Assembly (NCBI GenBank): GCA_016937035.1
Contig: JAFGWS010000028.1
Location: 1 to 41,948 of the forward strand
Direction of reading: 5' to 3'
Source of the DNA: Pontiellaceae bacterium
GTDB lineage: Bacteria > Verrucomicrobiota > Kiritimatiellia > Kiritimatiellales > Pontiellaceae
DNA: 41,948 bases
In this document: in pieces, positions 1-7,249 of the stretch
Position numbering within the stretch: position 1 is the stretch's first letter
Layout: each line of letters starts with the position of its first letter
Program-made: the position numbers and the translations under genes
The notes under the pieces: model-generated
Databases searched by the model: none
What the model was told of the DNA's origin: nothing
Seen by the model: the letters and a program-made list of their open reading frames with translations, nothing else

Positions 1-354
1 AAGAACAGTCACCAGACCGCCTCCGCTCAGAGCGTTTCGCAGGGCTCTCCGCTCCGGCTGTCTAATTGAATTGGAATACCTATAAGAGCCTTGCGTTTAC
101 GCGGAAGGGCGCACAATCTGTCGCTGCGGAGTCTGTTTCCCGCGCAGCTCAGGCTTAACGTTGTCCATCAACACTGAATTGCACTTCACCGGACGGCTCG
201 GCCCAACGACATCCGGGTGCCCGGCGCGAAGGTCTTCAACCGTTCGCGCCCTACAATCCCGCCGATTTAATCCGCTTCGTGTCCTTCGAGTCTTCGTGGT
301 TTAGGTCTGTATGGAGTGCTCCGGCCCGCCCGCAAAAATCCTGCCGGGAGGGGG
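1..354. other. Intergenic region upstream of the leuA leader; no gene seen
   Basis: No open frame of useful length crosses this stretch. It holds several hairpins, for example an 8-bp stem GGCGCGAA/TTCGCGCC at 223-250, and a CTTCGTG-type repeat at 275-300 that recurs after leuA. TATGGAGTGC at 310-319 matches the start of the dispersed element at 19457. It looks like accumulated repeat debris rather than a decayed gene, but the window starts inside it, so the upstream neighbour is unknown. Confidence 0.5.
275..300. repeat. CTTCGTG-type short-period repeat, copy 1
   Basis: Three CTTCG-containing units end in CTTCGTGGT. The 26 bases match 22 of 26 bases of the copy at 2346-2371. Both copies are preceded by CCG, so they are copies of one element placed either side of leuA. 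Confidence 0.7.
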
Positions 355-383
355 TTGACAGCTTGGGGGTATGGGCCTATGTT
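355..383 (+). promoter_or_regulatory. Candidate sigma-70 promoter of the leuA leader
   Basis: A perfect -35 TTGACA lies at 355-360. A 17-base spacer leads to TATGTT at 378-383, which matches 4 of 6 bases of TATAAT. Transcription would start near base 390, a few bases before the ATG at 394 of the leucine-rich leader peptide. The spacing is ideal and the position relative to the leader ORF and terminator makes sense, but the -10 is imperfect and no start site is measured. Confidence 0.5.
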
Positions 384-393
384 CCGTTCCGTT

Positions 394-474
394 ATGAGAA
401 AAGAATTCAACAACCGACTGCTAGGCCTGCTGCTACTCGCTGGGAATGATCCTGCGTGCGTGGTTTGCCTTTAG
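394..474 (+). CDS. Leucine-rich leader peptide of leuA (attenuator control peptide)
   Basis: A 26-codon ORF beginning MRKEFNN carries the run LLGLLLL (codons CTG CTA GGC CTG CTG CTA CTC, 418-438) and ends in CTT then TAG at 472-474. Six leucine codons in seven positions just upstream of a terminator and a leucine biosynthesis gene is the classic design of a leu leader peptide: ribosomes that stall for lack of charged tRNA-Leu would favour read-through. An in-frame ATG at 379 would give 31 residues and has GGGGG in front, but it overlaps the proposed -10. The ATG at 394 would then lie very close to the transcript start. The peptide itself probably has no function once made. I know of no description of this leader in this group of bacteria. 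Confidence 0.65.
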   Translation: MRKEFNNRLLGLLLLAGNDPACVVCL

Positions 475-499
475 GTTGTTTGCGTGACCGATTTGAAAA

Positions 500-527
500 C
501 CTCCGCAGGAAACTGCGGGGGTTTTTT
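500..527 (+). terminator. Rho-independent terminator of the leuA attenuator
   Basis: A 9-bp stem (500-508 with 513-521, one G-U pair) closed by a GAAA tetraloop is followed at once by TTTTTT (522-527). It lies 25 bases after the leader peptide stop and 95 bases before leuA, so it would cut transcription before the gene. CTGCG at 452-456 and GGTTT at 462-466 can pair with CGCAG (504-508) and AAACC (497-501), giving a plausible antiterminator. That pairing would be hidden when a ribosome reaches the leader stop codon and free when it stalls on the leucine codons. Confidence 0.8.
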
Positions 528-622
528 GTTTTCCGCAGTTCCCTTGCCGGGTTTTTTGAAAAGAAAGAAATGGATAACGATAACCGGGTTGTTTAGATTA
601 CGGCCCTTTTAGGAGAGATACA

Positions 623-2299
623 ATGAATGTGCCCAAGTACAAGATACCGGAGAGAATCGATCTCCCCGACCGACAATGGCCATCAAGAAGCATTACCAAA
701 TCGCCCGTCTGGTGTTCCGTCGATATGCGCGACGGCAACCAAGCGCTTCCCGATCCGATGGATCCGGACCAGAAGCTGGAATATTTCAAGATGCTCTGCG
801 ATATCGGGTTCAAGCACATCGAGATCGGATTCCCCTCGGCCAGCCAGGACGAGTTCGATTTTTTCCGGCGCTTGATCGAGAACGATCTCATTCCGGAGGA
901 CGTGTTCATCATGGGGCTCACGCAGTCGCGTCCGCATTTAATCGAGCGCACACTTGAGGCCTTCAAGGGGTGTAAGCGGGGGATCGTCCACGCCTATATC
1001 GCGCCGTCGGATCTCCACATGAAGACGGTTTTCGGGATGGAGCGCAAGCAGCTCATTGAAACTGCGGTGGCGGCTACACGGCAGATTCGCGAATTGGCCG
1101 AGCAGATGCCGGAGTCGGATATCCGCTACGAATTTTCTCCGGAGGAATTCACCGACACCGATCCCGATTTTTCGGTCGAAATTTGCGAGGCGGTATTCGC
1201 GGCGTGGGGCAAGGCGACGCCGGAAAAGCCGTTGATCATGAATCTTCCGGCTACGGTGGAGCGCCGACCGCCGAACCAGTACGCGGACATGATCGAATAT
1301 TTTTGCCGACGTTTTTCGCGGCGCGACAGCATTCTCGTTTCGCTTCATTCCCACAACGACCAAGGCATGGCCGTGGCCGCGACGGAGCTTGCGCTCATGG
1401 CGGGTGCCGATCGCGTGGAAGGGACGCTTTTCGGGCATGGCGAGCGCACCGGCAATGTGGATTTGGTGACGTGCATCAACAACCTCTATTCCCGCGGCAT
1501 CGATACGGGGATCGATTTTTCCAACCTGGCGGGTGTTGCGGAGACGGTGGAGCGCTTGACCGGCATGCCGATCTACTATCGCCAGCCGTATGCCGGCGAG
1601 TATGCCTTCACCGCCTTTTCCGGATCGCACCAGGATGCCATCAACAAGGGAATGCACAAATTGACGGAAGCGCCGGAACGGTTCGGCATGGGCTGGAAGG
1701 TTCCCTATCTCCATATCGATCCCGTCGATCTCGGACGGCGTTTCGAGCGGCTCATCCGAATCAACTCGCAGTCGGGCAAGGGAGGGATCGCGTGGGTGCT
1801 CGAACAGGATTACGGGATCAATGTTCCTAAGGCAATGCAACCGGAGCTCAGCAAATATGTTCAGGCCTACAGCGAATCGGTCGCTCGGGAGATCAGCAGC
1901 GCAGAGGTCCATACAGTTTTTCAAAACGAATTCGTATCGCCCAAGGGGCCCTACGAGCTGGTCGGCTATTGGCCGCGCCCCGACGACAATGATCCGACGT
2001 TTATCCATGGCGAGGTAAAGGTGCGGGTGAACGGCGAGGTCAAGACGGTTGAAGCCGACGGCAACGGCCCCATCTCCGCGTTTGTCAACGGGATCAATCG
2101 GATCGTCGAGGTCGATTTTTCGGTCGACAACTACCACGAACAGGCGATCGGCAAGGGCGCGGATGCGCAGGCGTTGGCCTACGTGCCCCTCAAGCTTGCC
2201 GGCAACGGCGTGGTCTTTGGCGTCGGTGCCGACTCGAATATCGACCAGGCCGCCGTGCGCGCCATCGTCGCCGGCCTCAACCGCATCGCGAAAAAATAA
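623..2299 (+). CDS. leuA: 2-isopropylmalate synthase, long (type 2) form
   Basis: Condenses 2-oxoisovalerate with acetyl-CoA to give 2-isopropylmalate, the first committed step of leucine synthesis, in the cytoplasm. The 558 residues match the long, fungal/actinobacterial-type enzyme rather than the shorter E. coli form. The N-terminal TIM barrel opens with the DGNQALPDPM loop (from about residue 37) and has the metal-binding HSHND motif near residue 243. The last 130 or so residues form the LeuA dimer/allosteric domain expected to bind leucine. The ATG has TAGGAGA a few bases upstream. A leucine leader peptide and terminator precede it, so the gene is probably controlled by attenuation as well as by feedback. 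It stands alone, with no leuBCD nearby; aroE follows after a 97-base repeat-bearing gap. Confidence 0.95.
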   Translation: MNVPKYKIPERIDLPDRQWPSRSITKSPVWCSVDMRDGNQALPDPMDPDQKLEYFKMLCDIGFKHIEIGFPSASQDEFDFFRRLIENDLIPEDVFIMGLTQSRPHLIERTLEAFKGCKRGIVHAYIAPSDLHMKTVFGMERKQLIETAVAATRQIRELAEQMPESDIRYEFSPEEFTDTDPDFSVEICEAVFAAWGKATPEKPLIMNLPATVERRPPNQYADMIEYFCRRFSRRDSILVSLHSHNDQGMAVAATELALMAGADRVEGTLFGHGERTGNVDLVTCINNLYSRGIDTGIDFSNLAGVAETVERLTGMPIYYRQPYAGEYAFTAFSGSHQDAINKGMHKLTEAPERFGMGWKVPYLHIDPVDLGRRFERLIRINSQSGKGGIAWVLEQDYGINVPKAMQPELSKYVQAYSESVAREISSAEVHTVFQNEFVSPKGPYELVGYWPRPDDNDPTFIHGEVKVRVNGEVKTVEADGNGPISAFVNGINRIVEVDFSVDNYHEQAIGKGADAQALAYVPLKLAGNGVVFGVGADSNIDQAAVRAIVAGLNRIAKK

Positions 2300-2303
2300 G
2301 TAT

Positions 2304-2371
2304 GAACCACGAAGAAGAGAAGTGCGGGAAGGACAACGGGGTCCGCTTCGTGTTCTTCGTACCTTCGTGGT
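2304..2371. repeat. Inverted CTTCGTG-type repeat between leuA and aroE
   Basis: ACCACGAAG near 2305 and CTTCGTGGT at 2363-2371 are inverted and can form the base of a long imperfect hairpin. The right arm repeats the element seen at 275-300. A short run of A follows (2372-2378). It may act as a transcript end or stabiliser for leuA, but it lacks a proper T-tract for the plus strand, so terminator function is doubtful. Confidence 0.6.
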
Positions 2372-2396
2372 AAAAAAATCTACTAAAGGAATTGAG

Positions 2397-3257
2397 ATGA
2401 AACTGAGTGGACATACAAAACCGTTTGCGGTGATCGGCCATCCGATAGGGCACACGCTGTCACCGATCATGCACAATGCGTCGATGCAGGAGATCGGATT
2501 CGATGGAATCTATCTGGCGCTGGATATTCATCCCGATGAACTGATGGAGCTGCTTCCGGCGATGGCTAAAATGGGATTTTCCGGCGTCAACCTGACGGTT
2601 CCGCACAAGGAGATCGCCTTTCGCGGTCTGAAAAAACTTGATGCGAGTGCCCGGCTGCTGGGCGCGGCCAATACGGTTCAGTTCACGAAAGAGGGCATGA
2701 TCGGCCACAACACCGATGGCTATGGCTTTCTGACGGCGCTCCAAGAATCGTTTGGAAAGACGGTCACGGACGATGTGGTTTTTGTGCTGGGGTGCGGCGG
2801 CGCGGGGCGCGCCGTAGCGTTGATGGCCGCCAAGGAAGGGGCGAAAAGCCTGGTGTTGGCCGATATTGATGCCGAGCGCGTGCAACGGCTGAAAGACGAG
2901 ATTCTTGGACTGGCTCCTGCAGTGAAAGTAACGCAGGCGCTGGACCGTGAAACCCAGATTGCACTGTGCCGCGAATGCAATCTGGTGGTGCAGGCGTCAC
3001 CGGTGGGCATGAAGAGGGATGATCCTTCGCTGCTGCCTCTGGAGGCCTTCCGCGCCGGACAGCGGGTATTCGACCTGATCTACATGTATCCCGAAACCGC
3101 GATCCTGACGACGGCGCGGGAGGCCGGCGCACAAATTGCGAACGGGCTGGGCATGCTGTTGCATCAGGGCGCGCGCGCTTTCGAAATCTGGACGGGTGTT
3201 CAGCCTTCGATCGAAGCCATGCGCTCCGCGCTGGAAGAAGCAGTTTATGGAGAATAG
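2397..3257 (+). CDS. aroE: Shikimate 5-dehydrogenase
   Basis: Reduces 3-dehydroshikimate to shikimate with NADPH in the chorismate pathway. The 286 residues are the usual length. Visible family motifs are GHPIGHTLSPIMHN at the N-terminus (shikimate-binding serine and asparagine), NLTVPHKE with the catalytic lysine, NTDGYGF with the catalytic aspartate, the GCGGAGRAV Rossmann turn for the cofactor, and the closing GLGMLLHQGARAFEIWTG block. The ATG at 2397 is chosen because AAGGA lies 6 bases upstream; the frame is open well before that, but the extra residues are a translated repeat. It follows leuA by 97 bases on the same strand. No other aro gene is nearby. Confidence 0.93.
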   Translation: MKLSGHTKPFAVIGHPIGHTLSPIMHNASMQEIGFDGIYLALDIHPDELMELLPAMAKMGFSGVNLTVPHKEIAFRGLKKLDASARLLGAANTVQFTKEGMIGHNTDGYGFLTALQESFGKTVTDDVVFVLGCGGAGRAVALMAAKEGAKSLVLADIDAERVQRLKDEILGLAPAVKVTQALDRETQIALCRECNLVVQASPVGMKRDDPSLLPLEAFRAGQRVFDLIYMYPETAILTTAREAGAQIANGLGMLLHQGARAFEIWTGVQPSIEAMRSALEEAVYGE

Positions 3258-3264
3258 GTGAATG

Positions 3265-3374
3265 TTATTTCGTATTACGTACTACGTATTTCTTGACGGC
3301 CTACTGAGTGAGGAAGACCATCAATACGCAACACGCAACACGCAACACGCAACACGCAATACGCAACACGCAAT
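3265..3374. repeat. Pair of opposed heptamer arrays
   Basis: Four 7-base units of the GTATTAC type run from 3265 to 3292. After 29 bases, seven units of CAAYACG plus a partial one run from 3322 to 3374. The two arrays resemble each other as reverse complements, so this is an opposed pair filling the gap between aroE and the prepilin peptidase gene. The second array ends directly against AAGGAG, the ribosome site of that gene. Confidence 0.85.
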
Positions 3375-3388
3375 AAGGAGTAGCTCGA

Positions 3389-4216
3389 ATGGGCTTTATT
3401 GATTGGTATCTCATGTTTGTGGTTTTTCTTTTCGGGGCCTGCTGGGGCAGTTTCCTGAACGTCTGCATCTACCGCATTCCAGCGGAGATTTCCGTGGTCA
3501 AGCCGCGCTCCCGCTGTCCGAAATGCATGACGAATTTGGCGTGGCGCGACAACATTCCCATCCTGGGCTGGCTGCTTCTCGGCGGAAAATGCCGTTACTG
3601 CAAGGCACCGATTTCGCCGCGCTATCCGATTGTTGAGCTCATCACGGCGCTGCTCTTTACGGCCATCTGGCTCAAATATCCGATGCTGACGAATGAAGGG
3701 ATCGACTACCGGTTTGCCGCGTACGCGCTGCTCGCCTTCGGATTACTGCTCGGCAGCTTTGTCGATCTCGACGAAATGTGGATTCCCGACCGCTGTACCA
3801 TCGGCGGAATGATGGTCGGGCCGATTCTCAGCTTTTTAATTCCCGCCATGCACGGGGCCAATGGGCACGTGCAGTCACTTATTCAGTCGCTGGTCGGCCT
3901 CGGGGTCGGATTCGGTATTCTCTGGTCGGTCTCCTTCTTCGGGAAACTGATCCTCAAAAAAGATGCGATGGGCTTCGGCGATGTAAAACTGATGGGAGGG
4001 CTCGGTGCCTTCTTCGGATGGCAGGCGGTGCTGTTTATCATCTTTGTATCGTCGCTGCTCGGCTCCATCGTCGGCGTCGGTCTGATTGCGTTTGGAAAGA
4101 AGGAGTGGCAGAGCCGAATCCCGTTTGGGCCCTACATCGCGCTCGCCGCCTTAATCTGGATGCTCGGCGGCTACGTTTGGTGGGACGCCTACATCGCCTG
4201 GATCAGCGGCGCATAA
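3389..4216 (+). CDS. pilD: Type IV prepilin leader peptidase (A24 family)
   Basis: An inner-membrane aspartyl protease that cuts the leader of type IV pilins and type II secretion pseudopilins and usually methylates the new N-terminus. The 275 residues contain about seven to eight hydrophobic segments. The cytoplasmic domain has the two zinc pairs CPKC (43-46) and CRYC (68-71). The catalytic aspartates lie in FVDLDEMWIPD (Asp126/Asp128 region) and in the GFGDVK motif (Asp198). All landmarks of the bifunctional full-length enzyme are present. AAGGAG is 10 bases ahead of the ATG. No pilin or secretion genes adjoin it; it probably serves pili or a type II system encoded elsewhere. The gene ends 37 bases before a strong terminator. 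Confidence 0.92.
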   Translation: MGFIDWYLMFVVFLFGACWGSFLNVCIYRIPAEISVVKPRSRCPKCMTNLAWRDNIPILGWLLLGGKCRYCKAPISPRYPIVELITALLFTAIWLKYPMLTNEGIDYRFAAYALLAFGLLLGSFVDLDEMWIPDRCTIGGMMVGPILSFLIPAMHGANGHVQSLIQSLVGLGVGFGILWSVSFFGKLILKKDAMGFGDVKLMGGLGAFFGWQAVLFIIFVSSLLGSIVGVGLIAFGKKEWQSRIPFGPYIALAALIWMLGGYVWWDAYIAWISGA

Positions 4217-4252
4217 TCCCGGTTGGAAAAGGAAGGGGGCCGGGGAAACCAA

Positions 4253-4279
4253 AAAAGGCCGGAATACTCCCGGCCTTTT
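4253..4279. terminator. Bidirectional terminator between convergent genes
   Basis: A perfect 10-bp stem AAAAGGCCGG / CCGGCCTTTT with a 7-base loop, flanked by A on the left and ending in T on the right, sits between the prepilin peptidase gene (+) and the gene ending at 4300 (-). It can stop both transcripts. Confidence 0.85.
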
Positions 4280-4299
4280 GACTGTCTGTATCGCACTGA

Positions 4300-4668
4300 T
4301 TAAATGATCAGGTCATGTCTGCCGCCGCGCAGTTGGTCGGGCGTTACGATTTTAGACGCCTGCTCCTGCTGGTAGCGGATCATGTCGTCCTGAAGTTGCT
4401 TCACGGCCGCATTGATGGCATCCGTAAATTTTTCGACGGCTTCTTCGAGCGTTTCGGCGTCGATTTCGCCGGAAATCGGCAGCGCACCGCTGGGGGTCAT
4501 CACATTGGTGGTGGCAGAAAAGGTGGCCTTGCGCGATTCGTCTTCTGTGCCATCCAGTTTGATCGGGGTCAGCTTACGGATGGTGCCCACTTTGAGATCG
4601 GTAAAGTTTTCTTCTTTCCAGAGGTTGGAACCGTCAAATTCAATATTTTCGAGTGCGTTTTCGTTCAT
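4300..4668 (-). CDS. Conserved small cytoplasmic protein, function unknown
   Basis: Encodes 122 residues with no signal peptide, membrane segment or cysteine. It is acidic in its first half (ENIEFDGSNLWKEENFTDLKVG), has a middle likely rich in beta strands, and a long C-terminal helix with many charged and Gln residues (about 75-108, FTDAINAAVKQLQDDM). The end is GGRHDLII. It looks like a soluble, possibly oligomeric protein of a family found in related environmental bacteria, but I cannot assign a domain. AAAGGA lies upstream of the ATG. The CpXC-type gene lies 129 bases upstream on the same strand, so the two may be co-transcribed. Confidence 0.75.
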   Translation of the reverse strand: MNENALENIEFDGSNLWKEENFTDLKVGTIRKLTPIKLDGTEDESRKATFSATTNVMTPSGALPISGEIDAETLEEAVEKFTDAINAAVKQLQDDMIRYQQEQASKIVTPDQLRGGRHDLII

Positions 4669-4797
4669 GGATAAATCCTTTCTTTGATGTATGCGAAGCG
4701 GACACTTTGGAGGGTTTTACCTGCCAGAGCAAGCTGTGGTTTTTCCAAAATGAGCCTTTTGCGGGGTCTTTTTATCTGCAACGCATTCGTTCCTTGG

Positions 4798-5478
4798 TCA
4801 CTCCATTTCGTCGAGGAGCAGATTGCGGGCGCTGATGCATGGGCCGGGGAACATATCGACAAACTCATCGGGGTTTTCTGCATAGAGTTCGCACATGGAA
4901 TCGTAGGCGGGTCGACCATAGCTCAGTGTAGAGCTCAGCTCCTGCGTCTGCGTATTCTGGAGAAGAAAGCAAAGTTCTTCTGCATTGGAGTTTTCGACAT
5001 TGAGCAACAGGCGGAACGTTTTGGGATCCAGCTTTTCGAGATTGCGCGAGTAGATGCTGTATTTCACATACTCCACGACACGCGGATTAAAGCCCGCCTC
5101 CATCATAAAGAGCAGCTCGACCAATTCAACGCGCGACAACACCAATCGAACCTGCGGAATCGAAACATCATCGGGCACGATTTCATTGATCTCATCCAGC
5201 GTCTGATCAAAATCCTCCAGGATTTTTTTACGCGGCATCTCTTCGGTTTCGGGCATCCAGTGAATCAGAATATGGTGCGCCGGATCGCTGTAGAGCAGCG
5301 GCATATCGACGCGGAACGAGGCCTTGCAGTCAGCGCAGGCGACGCGGTTCAGCGTGTTTTTCATCAGCGCATCCTTCAGCTGTGGATCGTCTGCGGCGTT
5401 GATCGATTCATACAGTTCAACCGTCTTCTGCGTTCCGCAGGATGGACAGGTAATGTTATAGTTGTTGCTTCTGCTCAT
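4798..5478 (-). CDS. CpXC-type zinc-binding protein
   Basis: A 226-residue soluble protein that begins with the metal site CPSCG (about residues 11-15) and has a second pair CADC near 48. This is the arrangement of the CpXC domain (PF14353), whose function is unknown. The N-terminal third should form the zinc-bound beta domain; the rest, from about residue 85, is mainly helical and acidic, with repeated Leu/Glu patches. No signal or membrane segment is seen. An AGAGGAG ribosome site supports the ATG. Upstream lies an 11-unit heptamer array, which separates it from the srkA-like gene. Confidence 0.8.
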   Translation of the reverse strand: MSRSNNYNITCPSCGTQKTVELYESINAADDPQLKDALMKNTLNRVACADCKASFRVDMPLLYSDPAHHILIHWMPETEEMPRKKILEDFDQTLDEINEIVPDDVSIPQVRLVLSRVELVELLFMMEAGFNPRVVEYVKYSIYSRNLEKLDPKTFRLLLNVENSNAEELCFLLQNTQTQELSSTLSYGRPAYDSMCELYAENPDEFVDMFPGPCISARNLLLDEME

Positions 5479-5492
5479 GGGGGCTCCTCTGA

Positions 5493-5569
5493 GTAATACG
5501 TAATGCGTAATACGTGATGATTGATTCGTGAGTCGTGATTTTTAATACGCAATACTCAATACGCAATAA
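5493..5569. repeat. Eleven-unit heptamer array
   Basis: Eleven consecutive 7-base units without a phase break: GTAATAC, GTAATGC, GTAATAC, GTGATGA, TTGATTC, GTGAGTC, GTGATTT, TTAATAC, GCAATAC, TCAATAC, GCAATAA. It fills most of the gap between the srkA-like gene (ends 5590) and the CpXC gene (starts 5478), both on the minus strand. The unit is close to that of the arrays at 3265-3374. Confidence 0.9.
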
Positions 5570-5589
5570 AATGATCTTTCTTAATTAAG

Positions 5590-6573
5590 TTAAAATCCGC
5601 GCGCCAGCCGCTCATCCTTAAGGATGGCGTGATACTGATGCTCCAAATCAGCCATTTCCCGCTGCCAGAACATTTCGCTGCCCCAATCGGGAAAGTTGGT
5701 CTGAAACGTATAATCGCCGACCTGCGTACTGCACCACGCCAAAAAATAAATAATGCGCATAGCGCGCAGAATTTCCACCAGCCGAAGCTGACGATCGTCA
5801 AACTCCATAAACTGCTCATAGCCGTCGAGAATCAGATTGATTTCATGGCGACAGCGGTTGGCGTTTCCGGGCAGCAGCAGCCAAATATCCTGCACGGCCG
5901 GCCCCATGACCATGTCATCAAAATCGATCGCCATCAGCCCCTCGCCCGGACGCTCCAGAATATTGGCGCGGTGACAGTCGCCGTGAATACGCTGCAGCTC
6001 CACATCCTCAAATTCGCTCAGGGCAATCTCGATAATTTTATCCGTAATCTCCCGGAACCGTCGCGCCTGATGCGGGGACATAAATGCGCCGTCGAGCAGC
6101 AGCTGAACCTCCGGAATCGTCGTTGTTTCGGGGTGCATGCGAAGTCGTGAAGGAGCCGCCCGCCGCGATCCCGCCAAATGAATACGACCCACGAGACTGC
6201 CGAGCCGCCGCCAGCTCTCATCAGTATGCAGATCCATTTCGCGGCCCGACTTTTTTGGAAATACAGCAAACAGGAGCCTTTCATACTCCCCTATCGTCCC
6301 GCCGTCTTTCAGCGGAAGCGGTGCGACTACAGGCACTTCCTCGGTCGCGCAATCGAACACAAAATCGTGTTCATCCTGCAGCGCAGCACGACTCCAGCGC
6401 CCCGGACGGTAAAACTTCGTAATCAGCCGCTCGCCGCTCACGCTCTGGAGTTCATACACGCGGTTGATATAACTCGGCAGCGGCGATGTCAGCCCGGTCA
6501 GCTGAATTCCCATCTCCATCTCGACCGCATCCAGAATGCGATCGGGCGTCAACGCTTCAAAACAGGCACTCAT
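5590..6573 (-). CDS. srkA: SrkA (YihE)-like aminoglycoside-phosphotransferase-fold kinase
   Basis: A 327-residue cytoplasmic protein of the APH/choline kinase fold. RIHGDCHRANIL (about residues 193-204) carries the catalytic aspartate and the asparagine that binds metal, and IDFDD (about 214-218) is the DFG-like metal site, followed by MGPAVQDIWLLLPG. That block is characteristic of SrkA, a Ser/Thr protein kinase linked in E. coli to survival under oxidative and envelope stress. The N-terminal lobe has LITKFYRPGRWS with the likely ATP-binding lysine. The gene starts with an ATGA overlap on the HAD phosphatase gene (6570-6573), so the two are translationally coupled, and it ends the three-gene operon 7879-5590. 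The true substrate here is unknown. Confidence 0.85.
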   Translation of the reverse strand: MSACFEALTPDRILDAVEMEMGIQLTGLTSPLPSYINRVYELQSVSGERLITKFYRPGRWSRAALQDEHDFVFDCATEEVPVVAPLPLKDGGTIGEYERLLFAVFPKKSGREMDLHTDESWRRLGSLVGRIHLAGSRRAAPSRLRMHPETTTIPEVQLLLDGAFMSPHQARRFREITDKIIEIALSEFEDVELQRIHGDCHRANILERPGEGLMAIDFDDMVMGPAVQDIWLLLPGNANRCRHEINLILDGYEQFMEFDDRQLRLVEILRAMRIIYFLAWCSTQVGDYTFQTNFPDWGSEMFWQREMADLEHQYHAILKDERLARGF

Positions 6574-7235
6574 ACCCCCAAGGCCTCAAATAGGTGGCCG
6601 GCATCTTCAAAGGAATCCACCACCATATCGGGCCGCTCGGCTTCCAGCGCGGACCGACTGAACGAACCATTGCAGACCGCCACCGAAATCATCCCGTTCA
6701 CCCGCGCAGCTTCAATGTCCGAGGGCGTATCGCCCAGCAGATAAGCACCCGCCGGATTCCCCGCCCGTTCCAGCGCTAATGCCGCCATACGGTTTCGGTC
6801 GCCGTCGTCATCACCAAATCCGCCGATATCACTGAAATAGTGATCAATTCCGCCGTGCTTAAGCTTGAGATAAGCGCAGGAACGTATGTTTCCTGTCACC
6901 AGCCCCAACTTCCATCCTCGGGATGAAACACGCTCCAGAAACTCCGGTGCACCTGAAAAAACGGTCGGCGGGTGGAGTGCCATAGAGCGGTCAAGATGCT
7001 GAGGCAACAACTCAAAAAACCGTGCGGTTTTGATCGGCTCTTCGGCCAGCCCCTGCTCGCACAGCAACTGCTGCATCACACGAATATCGGTGGCTCCGGC
7101 AAAGTTAATGTGCGCCATATCAACCGGCACGCCGTACGCCTCTTCAAACGCAGCCCCGAAGGCCGTGCGCCCGGCCCCGCCTCCGGCATAGAGCAGCGTA
7201 CCGTCAATATCGCAGAAAACGTAACGTTCGCCCAC
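6570..7235 (-). CDS. HAD-superfamily phosphatase (phosphoglycolate phosphatase-like)
   Basis: The 221-residue soluble hydrolase has the HAD motifs in order: DIDGT (residues 9-13) with the nucleophile and acid aspartates, a helical cap domain of the Gph/PGMB type (about 18-90), LVTGN (motif II), a lysine in LKLKHGG (motif III) and GDTPSDIEAA (motif IV). It probably removes phosphate from a small metabolite; phosphoglycolate is the usual guess, but the sequence does not fix the substrate. The start codon is GTG at 7235. The gene sits 14 bases after the PIN/NYN-like gene and overlaps the SrkA-like kinase gene by four bases, so a kinase and a phosphatase are made from one message. Confidence 0.85.
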   Translation of the reverse strand: MGERYVFCDIDGTLLYAGGGAGRTAFGAAFEEAYGVPVDMAHINFAGATDIRVMQQLLCEQGLAEEPIKTARFFELLPQHLDRSMALHPPTVFSGAPEFLERVSSRGWKLGLVTGNIRSCAYLKLKHGGIDHYFSDIGGFGDDDGDRNRMAALALERAGNPAGAYLLGDTPSDIEAARVNGMISVAVCNGSFSRSALEAERPDMVVDSFEDAGHLFEALGV

Positions 7236-7249
7236 GATCCTGCCTCGAT

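Noticed and set aside
150..200. GCTTAACGTTG (about 152-162) resembling an integron attC core site
   Set aside because: No matching second core or the expected inverted arms were found within a normal attC length, and there is no integrase gene in view.
938..2476. 512-residue open frame opposite leuA
   Set aside because: Antisense shadow of leuA and aroE in high-G+C sequence; the plus-strand products are clear enzymes.
3322..3374. Possible CRISPR array in the CAAYACG repeats
   Set aside because: Units are 7 bases with no spacers and no cas genes are present.
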